Assembly (NCBI GenBank): GCA_963635575.1
Contig: CAVHFU010000007.1
Span: 1 to 47,868, forward strand
Reading direction: 5' to 3'
DNA length: 47,868 bases
From: RGIG9151 sp963635575
GTDB taxonomy: Bacteria; Bacillota; Clostridia; TANB77; RGIG9151
The notes under the pieces are model-generated. The model saw only the letters and a program-made list of their open reading frames with translations, was not told the DNA's origin and searched no databases. The position numbers were made by a program, and so were the translations under genes. Of the stretch, positions 17,791 to 25,720 are shown in pieces (the stretch's first letter is position 1; every line of letters begins with the position of its first letter).

Positions 17791-19155
17791 TTATTTTTTA
17801 GAAAAGAAAAATCCAATTTTTTTAGATTTTACAAAACTATCACTTACCATTTCTGAAAAAGAAATAAGCCTCAAATCATTTCTTTCTTTTGCTAATATCA
17901 TAAGTTCTTTTGAAAAACCGCTTTTAGAAAATAAATAATATTCTCTTTCTATAACATCTACATCTTTTGCCTTTGCTTCAAGTTTATTAAATTCATTAAC
18001 ACCAATTTCATCATCAGTCCAAAAACAATCTGCAACAATAGCCTCTAATCCACTTCCCGCAATAATATCAATAGTTTCATCTTTATTCCACCAAACATTG
18101 TTTTCTTTAATATCTAGCTTTATCTTATCTTCTTTCTTTAATTTATTAATATAATCCCTACATAAATCTGGAAATTTTGTTTTTAAATATAAATTCATAT
18201 TTTTTTCGATTTTTTCTTCAAAAACCTTATCACCATTATTTAAAGCAATATCACTCATATTATCAGGCACAAAATAATACCAAAAATCCATTACAGGATT
18301 ACAAATCTTATATCTACTCTTTCTGGTATCCTTTCCAAAGGCAGGTTTTATCTTTTCTATTATTCCCAAAGAAATCATAACTGTAATATATTTATTGCAT
18401 ATACTTGTTGGCATTCCAACATACTCAGAAATATCGTTTAACGTAGATGCACCCTTAGATACAGCCTCTAAAATAACATTATAAATTTGTGTTTCTCTAA
18501 GTTCTTTTTTTAATATTTTCTTTGGCTCAAAGTAAAAATACCCATTTGTATTAAAAAATCCATTAACAATATTGGTTCTTAAACTCTTAGTATAATCAAT
18601 CTTATTTCTATATTCTTTTTTAGTTCCAAAAATAGCATAATATTTAAATTTATCCTCAGCAGACATGTTCTCATTTTGTTGTAAAGTATAAAAACTTTGT
18701 AATCTATTCAATTCTTTATTAGCTAAGTACTTAACCAACTTACTTTTCTCAAATTTATTAGCAAAAGATGCGCTCCTAGAAGCAAATATCACCATATTAT
18801 TAGTCTGTTTTAAGCCTTTTATCATTTTTTCTATTTTAGGAAAATCGCTATCATCAATAACCTCATCAATTCCCTCTATTATCCATATCATTCTGTTTCT
18901 TGCGTTACTTACAATATAACTGCAAATATCCTCTAATGTACATTCTGTCTTTTTGCTTTCTTTATCCTCAAAAAACATATTCATCTCTTTATATAATCTA
19001 TTTAAATTGTTCTGCTTTCCAAACTCAAGTGCAGAAAAGAAAAAAGCCTTTTTATTAACAATAAAATTCCTGATATCTTCTAATATGTTTTCACCATCAT
19101 TCTCCTTTACAAAAATAAAAGAAAACTCACCTTTTTCAAATTCATTTTGAAACAT
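17791..19155 (-). CDS. DUF234-type AAA ATPase homologue lacking Walker A
   Basis: 454 aa. The architecture matches the archaeal-type ATPase + DUF234 family: ATPase-like region at 1-200, winged helix near 225-270 (LRETQIYNVILEAVSKGAST), and the DUF234 nuclease-like tail (YKICNPVMDFWYYFVP; WWNKDETIDIIAG). Normal members have GRRRVGKT near residue 30; here that segment reads FIFVKENDGENILED, with no P-loop. The Walker B-like stretch survives as MIWIIEGIDEV, and ASRSASF stands where the sensor arginine normally is. So ATP hydrolysis is doubtful. Preceded by AAGGGG and a perfect promoter, alone in its transcript. Defence or toxin roles have been proposed for relatives; none is shown here. Confidence 0.8.
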   Translation of the reverse strand: MFQNEFEKGEFSFIFVKENDGENILEDIRNFIVNKKAFFFSALEFGKQNNLNRLYKEMNMFFEDKESKKTECTLEDICSYIVSNARNRMIWIIEGIDEVIDDSDFPKIEKMIKGLKQTNNMVIFASRSASFANKFEKSKLVKYLANKELNRLQSFYTLQQNENMSAEDKFKYYAIFGTKKEYRNKIDYTKSLRTNIVNGFFNTNGYFYFEPKKILKKELRETQIYNVILEAVSKGASTLNDISEYVGMPTSICNKYITVMISLGIIEKIKPAFGKDTRKSRYKICNPVMDFWYYFVPDNMSDIALNNGDKVFEEKIEKNMNLYLKTKFPDLCRDYINKLKKEDKIKLDIKENNVWWNKDETIDIIAGSGLEAIVADCFWTDDEIGVNEFNKLEAKAKDVDVIEREYYLFSKSGFSKELMILAKERNDLRLISFSEMVSDSFVKSKKIGFFFSKK

Positions 19156-19189
19156 TTTTTACGCCCCTTAATTATAAACTTTTAAGTAT

Positions 19190-19218
19190 ATTATATTTAA
19201 GAAGTCGTACTCTGTCAA
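19190..19218 (-). promoter_or_regulatory. Consensus housekeeping promoter of the DUF234-like gene
   Basis: Minus strand: -35 TTGACA (complement 19213-19218), 17-bp spacer, -10 TATAAT (complement 19190-19195). Both hexamers and the spacing are perfect consensus. The start codon is 34 bp downstream. Confidence 0.88.
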
Positions 19219-19238
19219 TGTTTCTAAGACTTGTAAAA

Positions 19239-20318
19239 TTACTTTTTACTTCTCACATTAACTATTAATTCTTGCGTTTGACCATCTCTTAAAATTTTTA
19301 TTCTCATCTTTTCCCCAATATTTTTAGAAAACAAAACACTTCTCATCTTACACAAAGTATCTACACTCAAATCATCTACAGAAAGGATTATATCTCCCTT
19401 CTTTATTCCCGCCTCAAACGCTGGGCTATCATTATCAACAGAATATACATAAACTCCGGTATCTATTCTTATATTAGAACCAAAACTGGAAGTAATCGCT
19501 TTATCATAACCTAAAACCCCAAAATATGGTTCTATAAACTCTCCATTTTCTTTAATTTTCGCTATTATTGGTTTAACCTGATTAATTGGAATAGCAAAGC
19601 CAATTCCTTCTGCACTGGCTACCTTCACAGTATTAATTCCTATTACTTCTCCTTTTCCATTCATAAGAGGACCACCACTATTGCCACTATTTATACTAGC
19701 ATCTGTCTGAATTAAATCCTCCATATAGTTTCCATCCACTTCAATACTTCTATTAAGTCCACTAATTACACCCGATGTTAAAGTGCCTTGAAATTCAAAT
19801 CCCAAAGGATTTCCAATAGCTATTGCTTTTTCACCAATTCTTAAGGTTTCTGAATCTCCTACCGTCGCAACAGGTAAGCCGGCAACATCAATTTTTACAA
19901 TAGCTAAATCTAAATTTTTATTTGCCCAAACAGTTCTACCTTTTATAACTTCCCCACCATATAAAGTAACATATATGTCATCTTTTGAATTTCCTATAAC
20001 ATGATAATTAGTAACTATATATCCTTTAGAATCCAGGATACATCCGCTTCCTACGCTCCAGCTGTTATCTAGTATTTGAGCAATTTTATTTGCTGAATTT
20101 TGTTTAACTGCAATTCCAACAACACTACTGGTAGGAACAACAGAACTATTCTCTTCATTAATAAATTCAACTTTTTTTTCATCATTACTTTCATAAGAAA
20201 TATATTTTGGTTCTTCAATACTATTTCTCTTACTATTTACAATGTTATCTATCCCTACTAAAGCAAAAACAATAACTAAAACAGACGTTATTCCAGAAAC
20301 CATTATAGACTTAAACAT
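19239..20318 (-). CDS. htrA: HtrA/DegP-family serine protease with PDZ domain
   Basis: 359 aa. N-terminal membrane anchor (about 7-24), short linker, then a trypsin-like protease domain with the full triad: His106 in VTNYHVIG, Asp137 in NLDLAIVK and Ser214 in NSGNSGGPL. One PDZ domain at about 255-355 (AGIKKGDIILSVDDLSV). It is a surface protease and chaperone for misfolded exported proteins; in Firmicutes usually induced by CssRS-type envelope stress. No two-component system is adjacent. The ATG follows AAGGA at a rather long distance (11 bases). Confidence 0.93.
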   Translation of the reverse strand: MFKSIMVSGITSVLVIVFALVGIDNIVNSKRNSIEEPKYISYESNDEKKVEFINEENSSVVPTSSVVGIAVKQNSANKIAQILDNSWSVGSGCILDSKGYIVTNYHVIGNSKDDIYVTLYGGEVIKGRTVWANKNLDLAIVKIDVAGLPVATVGDSETLRIGEKAIAIGNPLGFEFQGTLTSGVISGLNRSIEVDGNYMEDLIQTDASINSGNSGGPLMNGKGEVIGINTVKVASAEGIGFAIPINQVKPIIAKIKENGEFIEPYFGVLGYDKAITSSFGSNIRIDTGVYVYSVDNDSPAFEAGIKKGDIILSVDDLSVDTLCKMRSVLFSKNIGEKMRIKILRDGQTQELIVNVRSKK

Positions 20319-20409
20319 ACCATTATCATTCCTTTTTTTATTTTAGTATGGCTTTTTAAGGAAAAATAATGTATAATATTTATAGTATTTTTTGAAAGGC
20401 GTTGATAAT

Positions 20410-20505
20410 ATGAATATAAATACTCTAAAAAAAGTTTTACTCTACTTAGCCTATTTTGCACTTTTTTATTTTGCAATAAAATTGCTTCTTTCTTTATTCA
20501 TTTAA
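20410..20505 (+). CDS. 31-aa hydrophobic membrane peptide
   Basis: ATG at 20410, preceded by GAAAGG 9 bases upstream; stop TAA at 20503-20505. Residues 9-31 are almost all Leu, Phe, Tyr, Ala and Ile (VLLYLAYFALFYFAIKLLL), a single membrane helix with a polar, Lys-containing front end. A TATAAT at 20371-20376 with an upstream TG could serve as extended -10 promoter, and a perfect terminator hairpin follows 7 bp after the stop. That full transcription-unit layout makes it plausible as a real small gene. No family is recognised. Confidence 0.5.
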   Translation: MNINTLKKVLLYLAYFALFYFAIKLLLSLFI

Positions 20506-20511
20506 AACCTT

Positions 20512-20541
20512 AAAACACAGGTGTATCCTGTGTTTTATTTT
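20512..20541. terminator. Bidirectional terminator between two convergent mini-genes
   Basis: Perfect 10-bp stem AAAACACAGG/CCTGTGTTTT (20512-20521 with 20527-20536), 5-base loop, then ATTTTA on the plus strand. It ends the 31-aa gene on the plus strand. On the minus strand it starts 4 bp after the TAA that closes the longer reading of the cysteine-rich gene. Confidence 0.85.
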
Positions 20542-20683
20542 ACCATCGATACCTTGAATATCTATTCACCCAACTGCATCTACAACATCTTGTCATATCT
20601 CTAATCATCCAAAACATCCACGGAGATATAAAATTATTGCATCCACAGCAGTTATTCCTAAAACATTGTCCCCTATTACATCC
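20540..20683 (-). other. In-frame cysteine-rich continuation beyond the TGA of the mini-gene
   Basis: After the TGA at 20684-20686 the same frame stays open for 47 more codons to a TAA at 20540-20542. The encoded residues keep the character of the first part: 8 more Cys, in the pattern GCNRGQCFRNNCCGCNN and then CCRC, with an aromatic block PWMFWM between. It is thus probably the second half of one gene. Either TGA is read through, or the gene was broken by one base change, or the base is a sequencing error. Confidence 0.55.
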
Positions 20684-20791
20684 TCAACACCCATTAAATC
20701 CACAATTCCTATTGCAATTACAGCAATTTCTCCTACAACAAAAATTATTCCAGCCGTAGTTACAATTTCTTTGACAACCCATACATCTCAT
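20684..20791 (-). CDS. Cysteine-rich small protein, 35 aa to an in-frame TGA
   Basis: ATG at 20791-20789, with AAGGGGTG 5-6 bases upstream, a strong ribosome-binding site. The 35 residues include 10 Cys and many Asn and Arg, with CC pairs and a CCNCN block; no signal peptide. A TGA ends it, but the frame goes on with the same composition (separate entry), giving 83 residues with 18 Cys in all. A CATAnnnTA element (complement 20808-20816) upstream resembles the -10 of mother-cell sporulation promoters (sigma-E/K), so a spore-coat protein is one idea. Metal binding is another. Neither is proven and no family is recognised. Confidence 0.55.
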   Translation of the reverse strand: MRCMGCQRNCNYGWNNFCCRRNCCNCNRNCGFNGC

Positions 20792-20832
20792 TTTTTCACC
20801 CCTTATATAGTTTATGAACTGAGGTAAAAAAA

Positions 20833-20866
20833 GGATACACCCGCAAACACGGATGTATCCCCAATT
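20833..20866 (-). terminator. Terminator of the hydrogenase operon
   Basis: On the minus strand GGATACA pairs with TGTATCC (complement 20833-20860), with inner CCG/CGG pairing, followed by a run of seven T. It lies just after the hydA stop and before the cysteine-rich gene, which therefore needs its own promoter. Confidence 0.88.
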
Positions 20867-20877
20867 CTAGTATTTTA

Positions 20878-22611
20878 TTATCTTGCTTGATAACGTGTAT
20901 GAAGTAAATGATGAGCTACTTCACTTCCTGGTTTTTCAAGGAATTCATCATACACCTTTTTAACATATGGATTTTGATGAGACTTTCTAAGAGGTAACCT
21001 CTTATCTTCGTTATATAAAGCATTTTTTCTTGCACCTTTCACATCAATACCTTCTCTTTCCTTTAGAATACGTCTAGGTTGACCTCCACCCATTACGCAT
21101 CCTCCAGGACAAGCCATAACTTCTATAAATTGATAGTCAGCTTCTTTGCTTCTTACCTTTTCCATTAGCTTTCTTGCATTTCCAAGACCACTTACAACAG
21201 CTATCTTAATCTTCTTACCAGCAATTTCAAGTTCCGCTTCTTTAATAGTTTCATTTCCTCTGACTTCCTCGTATTCTATTTTTTCAATGGTTTTTCCCTC
21301 TAATATTTCAGAAACCGTACGAATAGCAGCCTCCATAACACCACCAGTAGTACCAAATATAGTTCCGGCACCTGTAGCTTCTCCAAAAGGTTCATCAAAA
21401 GATTCATCCGGTAATTTATTAAACATAATTCCGGCTTTTTTAATCATTTTAGCAAGTTCCACAGTAGTAATAACAGCGTCTACATCCTTACGACCGTCTT
21501 CACCAAGTTCAGGACGTTCACATTCAAACTTTTTAGCTGTACAAGGCATAACAGAAACCACAAAGATCTTTTCAGGGTCAATTCCTTGTTCTTTTGCATA
21601 ATAACTCTTAATTAAAGCTCCATACATAGACATAGGTGACTTAGCAGATGACAAATTAGGAATTAAATCCGGGAAATTATGCTCTAGGAACTTAACCCAG
21701 CCTGGACTACAAGAAGTAATAAGAGGTAAATTCTCATTTTTAGTAAGTCTATCTATAAACTCTGTTCCCTCTTCCATAATTGTAAAATCAGCACCTGTAT
21801 TAGTATCTACTACTCTATCAAAGCCTAATCGTCTTAATGCTGCCGCCATCTTACCGGTAACAGCCTCTCCAATCGGCATATCAAATTCTTCACCTAAAGC
21901 TGCACGAACCGCCGGAGCAGTCTGAACAACAACATGCACATCAGGATTATGAATAGCATCCCAAACTCTATCTATATCATATTTAATCGTTAAAGCTCCA
22001 ACAGGACATACAGCAACACATTGTCCACAATTTACACAATTACTGTCTCTTAATGACTTATTAAAAGCAGGTGTTACTTTTGAATTCATTCCGCGATACG
22101 CAACATCAATTGCACCTACTGTTTGAATATTTTTACATACAGCAACGCATCTTCTACATAAAATACACTTTGAATTATCCCTTACAATAGATGTTGATAA
22201 ATCATCTATATCTCTGGATGCATCTGCATTTCCTTGATATATAACATCTCCAACTTGCATTTTTTCTGCTAATGCTTGAAGTTCACAATCAGTATTCCTT
22301 GAACAACTCAAACAATTCTTTTTGTGATCTGAAAGTATAAGTTCCAAAGTAGCCTTTCTCGCATCTAAAACTTTTTTTGTATTAGTTTTTACTACTAACC
22401 CTTCTGAAACCGGATAAGAACAAGAAGCTTGAAGTCCTCTAGCACCTTGAACTTCTACAAGGCAAATTCTACACGCCCCAATTTTATTTGTATCTTTTAA
22501 ATAGCAAAGTGTAGGAATCTCAATTCCTGCTAATCTTGCAGCCTCTAATACTGTCATATTATCTTCAACTTGTATATTAATACCATCAATAGTTATATTA
22601 ACTTTACCCAT
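20878..22611 (-). CDS. hydA: [FeFe] hydrogenase catalytic subunit (HydA/HndD type)
   Basis: 577 aa from the ATG lying 8 bases after GGGG; a GTG three codons earlier overlaps the site. Order of cofactor domains: [2Fe-2S] ferredoxin-like (CYLKDTNKIGACRICLVEV), the His-ligated cluster (HKKNCLSC), two [4Fe-4S] clusters (CILCRRCVAVC and CVNCGQCVAVCP), then the H-cluster domain with TSCSPGWV, MPCTAKKFE and MACPGGCVMGGGQP supplying the four Cys. This is the electron-bifurcating hydrogenase subunit that makes H2 from NADH and reduced ferredoxin together with HydB and HydC. Last gene of hydCBA, 14 bp after hydB. Confidence 0.96.
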   Translation of the reverse strand: MGKVNITIDGINIQVEDNMTVLEAARLAGIEIPTLCYLKDTNKIGACRICLVEVQGARGLQASCSYPVSEGLVVKTNTKKVLDARKATLELILSDHKKNCLSCSRNTDCELQALAEKMQVGDVIYQGNADASRDIDDLSTSIVRDNSKCILCRRCVAVCKNIQTVGAIDVAYRGMNSKVTPAFNKSLRDSNCVNCGQCVAVCPVGALTIKYDIDRVWDAIHNPDVHVVVQTAPAVRAALGEEFDMPIGEAVTGKMAAALRRLGFDRVVDTNTGADFTIMEEGTEFIDRLTKNENLPLITSCSPGWVKFLEHNFPDLIPNLSSAKSPMSMYGALIKSYYAKEQGIDPEKIFVVSVMPCTAKKFECERPELGEDGRKDVDAVITTVELAKMIKKAGIMFNKLPDESFDEPFGEATGAGTIFGTTGGVMEAAIRTVSEILEGKTIEKIEYEEVRGNETIKEAELEIAGKKIKIAVVSGLGNARKLMEKVRSKEADYQFIEVMACPGGCVMGGGQPRRILKEREGIDVKGARKNALYNEDKRLPLRKSHQNPYVKKVYDEFLEKPGSEVAHHLLHTRYQAR

Positions 22612-22625
22612 TTTTTTCACCCCTT

Positions 22626-24494
22626 TTACTTTTTATCTATAGCCTTAAAGTTACATTTACTCATACATAGTCCACACTTAATACACTTACTCTGATCAAT
22701 CTTAAATGGACTCTTAATCTCACCGGAAATAGCTCCAACAGGGCAATTTCTAGCACACAAACTACATCCCTTACATTTATCAGGATCAATAACATAATTA
22801 ACAAGTTTCTTACAAGCTCCGGCAGGACATCTCTTTTCTTTTATATGAGCCTCATATTCATCTCTAAAGTATTTAATAGTACTCAAAACAGGGTTAGGAG
22901 CAGTTTGCCCTAGTCCACAAAGAGCAGAACACTTAATATTGTTAGCAAGTTCTTCTAACTTTTCAATATCTCCTTCTTCTCCTTGACCTTTGGTAATTCT
23001 ATCTAGTATTTCATACATTCTTCTAGTACCAATTCTGCAAGGTGGACATTTTCCACAAGATTCACTAATAGTAAATTCTAAGAAGAATTTAGCAATATCA
23101 ACCATACAGTTATCTTCATCCATAACAATAAGTCCACCAGAACCCATCATAGAACCAATTGCCATTAAAGAATCATAATCAATAGGTGTATCTAAATGAC
23201 TTGCAGGAATACAACCACCAGAAGGACCACCGGTTTGGGCAGCTTTAAACTTCTTGCCATTAGGAATTCCTCCACCTATATCATAAACAATCTCTCTAAG
23301 TGTAATTCCCATAGGAACTTCAACAAGTCCGGTATTATTAATTTTTCCACCGACAGCAAAGACCTTTGTACCCGAACTCTTTTCAGTTCCGATAGAACTA
23401 AACCATTCTGCACCTTTTAATATAATCTCAGGAACATTAGCTAATGTCTCTACGTTATTTAATATCGTAGGCTTTCCAAACAGCCCCTTAATTGCAGGGA
23501 ATGGCGGTCTTACTCTAGGTTCACCCCTCTTACCTTCAATAGAAGTCATAAGAGCAGTTTCTTCGCCACAAACAAACGCTCCTGCACCTAATCTAATTCC
23601 TATATCAAAACTAAAGTTTGTTCCAAAAATATTATTTCCCAAAACACCATACTCTTTAGCTTGTTCAATTGCAATTCTAAGTCTGTTTACAGCAATAGGA
23701 TATTCTGCTCTAACATAGATGTATCCTTGATTTGAACCAATAGCATAACCAGCAATTGCCATAGCTTCTAGTACTGAATGTGGGTCTCCTTCTAACACAC
23801 TTCTATCCATAAAAGCTCCAGGATCTCCCTCATCAGCATTACAGCAAACATATTTTTGACCCTCCGGTTGTGCCGCAGCAAAAGCCCATTTTCTTCCTGT
23901 TGGGAAACCGGCACCACCACGACCTCTTAATCCGGACCTTAACATAGTATCAATTACTTCTTCGGGTTTCATCTCAGTTAAAACCTTCTCTAAAGCTTTA
24001 TAACCATCAAAAGCCAAATATTCATCAATATTTTCAGGATTTATTCTTCCACAGTTTCTTAACGCAAGCCTGTTTTGTTTTTGGTAAAAACCTAATTCGT
24101 GCAAAGTGTGTGCAAGACGCTCAGTTTCTGTGTCTTTTACAAGCAACCTTTCAACAACATTTCCTTTTGCAATATGTTCTTCCACTATTTCCGGTACATC
24201 CTCTGGTTTAACCATTGTATAAAATGTTTCTCCTGGATAAACAATCATTATAGGCCCTTTGGCACACAAACCAAAACAACCTGTTTTTACTACTTGAACT
24301 TCATTTTCTAAGTGTTTTTCCTTAATTTCTCTCTCTAATTCCTCGATAATCTTTGGAGATTTAGAAGATGTACAACCAGTACCGCCACAAACTAAAATAT
24401 TTTTCCTATTAGAATCTATCTTCTCTCCAACTCTCATTTTTATTAATTCTAAAGTATTCTTACGAATCTGCTCTAATTCTTCTATCGTTTTCAT
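22626..24494 (-). CDS. hydB: NADH-binding subunit of bifurcating hydrogenase (HydB/HndC, NuoF-like)
   Basis: 622 aa. An N-terminal thioredoxin-like [2Fe-2S] domain (CGGTGCTSS and TGCFGLCAKGP), then the NuoF core with FMN/NADH site (RGRGGAGFPTGRKW; GAGAFVCGEETALM), the [4Fe-4S] site SCGKCPPCRIGTRR, and a C-terminal pair of [4Fe-4S] ferredoxin motifs (CKGCSLCARNCP; CIKCGLCMSKC). This is the HydB layout of Thermotoga and clostridial enzymes, of normal length. It passes electrons between NAD(H), ferredoxin and HydA. A separate HndB-like ferredoxin gene is not needed because that domain is fused at the N-terminus. Confidence 0.96.
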   Translation of the reverse strand: MKTIEELEQIRKNTLELIKMRVGEKIDSNRKNILVCGGTGCTSSKSPKIIEELEREIKEKHLENEVQVVKTGCFGLCAKGPIMIVYPGETFYTMVKPEDVPEIVEEHIAKGNVVERLLVKDTETERLAHTLHELGFYQKQNRLALRNCGRINPENIDEYLAFDGYKALEKVLTEMKPEEVIDTMLRSGLRGRGGAGFPTGRKWAFAAAQPEGQKYVCCNADEGDPGAFMDRSVLEGDPHSVLEAMAIAGYAIGSNQGYIYVRAEYPIAVNRLRIAIEQAKEYGVLGNNIFGTNFSFDIGIRLGAGAFVCGEETALMTSIEGKRGEPRVRPPFPAIKGLFGKPTILNNVETLANVPEIILKGAEWFSSIGTEKSSGTKVFAVGGKINNTGLVEVPMGITLREIVYDIGGGIPNGKKFKAAQTGGPSGGCIPASHLDTPIDYDSLMAIGSMMGSGGLIVMDEDNCMVDIAKFFLEFTISESCGKCPPCRIGTRRMYEILDRITKGQGEEGDIEKLEELANNIKCSALCGLGQTAPNPVLSTIKYFRDEYEAHIKEKRCPAGACKKLVNYVIDPDKCKGCSLCARNCPVGAISGEIKSPFKIDQSKCIKCGLCMSKCNFKAIDKK

Positions 24495-24509
24495 CTTATA
24501 TCTCCCTTC

Positions 24510-25001
24510 TTATTCATATTTAGCTAAGATTCCCTCAACCATACCGGGAGTCATTTTTCCATACACTTCATCATTAATAACCATAACAGGTGCAAGACCA
24601 CAAGCACCTACGCAACGGGTATCTTGAATAGAAAATTTTCCGTCAGGAGTTGTTTCACCAGCCTTTATTCCAAGTACACTTTCAAGCTTTTCTAGCACCT
24701 TGTCTGCACCTTTTACATAACAAGCTGTTCCTAAACAAATCTGAATATTATATTTTCCTTTAGGTTCAAGTGTAAATCGTGAATAGAAAGTTGCAACACC
24801 ATAAACCTCCGCCAAGCTGTGACCCAACCCATCTGCTATCATCTGTTGTACCTTTTCCGGCAAATATCCAAATAGCTCTTGTGCTTCATGCAATACAGGT
24901 ATTAATGCTCCTTCTTGCCCTTTGTGTTCTTCAATAATCTTTTGTAGTTCTTTTACTTTTTCTGCGTCTAACTCGCAGCAACAACACTTATTTCCAGCCA
25001 T
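24510..25001 (-). CDS. hydC: NuoE-like subunit of bifurcating hydrogenase (HydC/HndA)
   Basis: 163 aa. Thioredoxin-like [2Fe-2S] protein with the ligand pairs CLGTACYVKGA (two Cys) and DTRCVGACGLAP (two Cys). The N-terminal tail has an additional CCCC run at residues 6-9, which is not a usual cluster ligand. GGAGGAG precedes the ATG. First gene of hydCBA, 15 bp before hydB. It forms the NADH-oxidising half with HydB. Confidence 0.95.
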   Translation of the reverse strand: MAGNKCCCCELDAEKVKELQKIIEEHKGQEGALIPVLHEAQELFGYLPEKVQQMIADGLGHSLAEVYGVATFYSRFTLEPKGKYNIQICLGTACYVKGADKVLEKLESVLGIKAGETTPDGKFSIQDTRCVGACGLAPVMVINDEVYGKMTPGMVEGILAKYE

Positions 25002-25044
25002 TTTTCACTCCTCCTATTTTGTTTGTTTTACTTCACCAAAAGAT

Positions 25045-25073
25045 ATTCTATCACGTATATTTTTAATATTCAA
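25045..25073 (-). promoter_or_regulatory. Probable promoter of hydCBA
   Basis: Minus strand: -35 TTGAAT (complement 25068-25073), 17-bp spacer, -10 TAGAAT (complement 25045-25050), 43 bp before hydC. Farther upstream (25101-25112) is a near palindrome TGTTACTTAACA that recalls half of a Rex site (TTGTTA...TAACAA), but the spacing is wrong for Rex. Confidence 0.55.
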
Positions 25074-25128
25074 CAAAAAACAATGGTGTTTTTGTTATTT
25101 TGTTACTTAACATCAACTATAATATTTA

Positions 25129-25158
25129 TTCACATTTTCTTAGGCTCAAGCATATAAT
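25129..25158 (+). promoter_or_regulatory. Probable promoter of the three-gene small-protein cluster
   Basis: -35 TTCACA (25129-25134), 18-bp spacer, -10 TATAAT (25153-25158), 24 bp before the first start codon. The -10 region also reads CATATAAT, compatible with the sigma-E form CATAnnnT, so sporulation control is possible. Confidence 0.5.
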
Positions 25159-25181
25159 GTAACCGAAAAGGAGAGATGATT

Positions 25182-25436
25182 ATGGATGAAAAAATGATAA
25201 AAAAAATTTCTGCTGTTCTATCAAAACTTCCCAAAAAAGATTTATCAAAAAATTTAGAAAAAGCAAAAAGTATAATAGAGAACTCAAATAAAGAAGACAT
25301 TAAAAAACTACTCGAATCTAATAAGGTAAAAAATTTACTCGGAAAAGACACAGAAACCTTAAAAGAAGTTTTAGAAAAAACAGATTTATCAAAAATAGAC
25401 ACAAGTACAATAGAAAAGGATTTAAAAAACATTTAA
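25182..25436 (+). CDS. Small charged helical protein, unknown function (cluster gene 1)
   Basis: 84 aa from the ATG 6 bases after GGAGAG; an in-frame ATG two codons earlier touches that site. Very rich in Lys, Asp, Glu, Ser and Leu, with almost no aromatic residues; predicted to be a set of short amphipathic helices (VLSKLPKKDLSKNLEKA; IKKLLESNKVKNLLGKD). No signal peptide or membrane segment. The next gene starts 15 bp later. No function is recognised. The three-gene arrangement with a Leu-rich last member recalls small conserved clusters of Clostridia, from memory only. Confidence 0.75.
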   Translation: MDEKMIKKISAVLSKLPKKDLSKNLEKAKSIIENSNKEDIKKLLESNKVKNLLGKDTETLKEVLEKTDLSKIDTSTIEKDLKNI

Positions 25437-25451
25437 CAGGTGGTGAGCACT

Positions 25452-25706
25452 ATGGAAAACACATCAAACGCAGATGTATCCAACGATTCAGCAAGTGAAC
25501 TATCAGACATAATTTCACTTTTATCAGATACTTCTTCCTCTAACAATTCAGCAGAATCAAACCTACTTACTTCCTTAAAACCATACTTAAGCCCCAAAAG
25601 GCAAAAAAAATTAGAACAATGTGAAAAAATAATTATGCTAACAGACACTTTCAAATTACTAAATGAACTTCATTTCTTTGATAGTAATGAAGAAGAAAAA
25701 ACATAA
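25452..25706 (+). CDS. Small protein with LKPYLSPKRQ helix motif, unknown function (cluster gene 2)
   Basis: 84 aa. The ATG follows AGGTGGTG. The first 40 residues are Ser/Asn/Asp-rich and probably disordered; the second half has SLKPYLSPKRQKKLEQCEKI, a helix pattern I associate with a small clostridial protein family of unknown role. Acidic C-terminus. Lies between two other small genes in the same direction, 15 and 14 bp away, so it is part of one transcript. Confidence 0.72.
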   Translation: MENTSNADVSNDSASELSDIISLLSDTSSSNNSAESNLLTSLKPYLSPKRQKKLEQCEKIIMLTDTFKLLNELHFFDSNEEEKT

Positions 25707-25720
25707 GGAGGTATATTCTT

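Noticed and set aside
20684..20728. A bacterial SECIS hairpin for selenocysteine at the TGA
   Set aside because: No convincing stem-loop with a GU-containing loop could be drawn in the roughly 40 bases after the TGA, so selenocysteine is offered only as one of several explanations.
25101..25112. TGTTACTTAACA as a Rex redox-repressor site before the hydrogenase genes
   Set aside because: The half sites are only 2 bp apart, whereas Rex sites have a fixed longer spacing; recorded only as a remark under the promoter.
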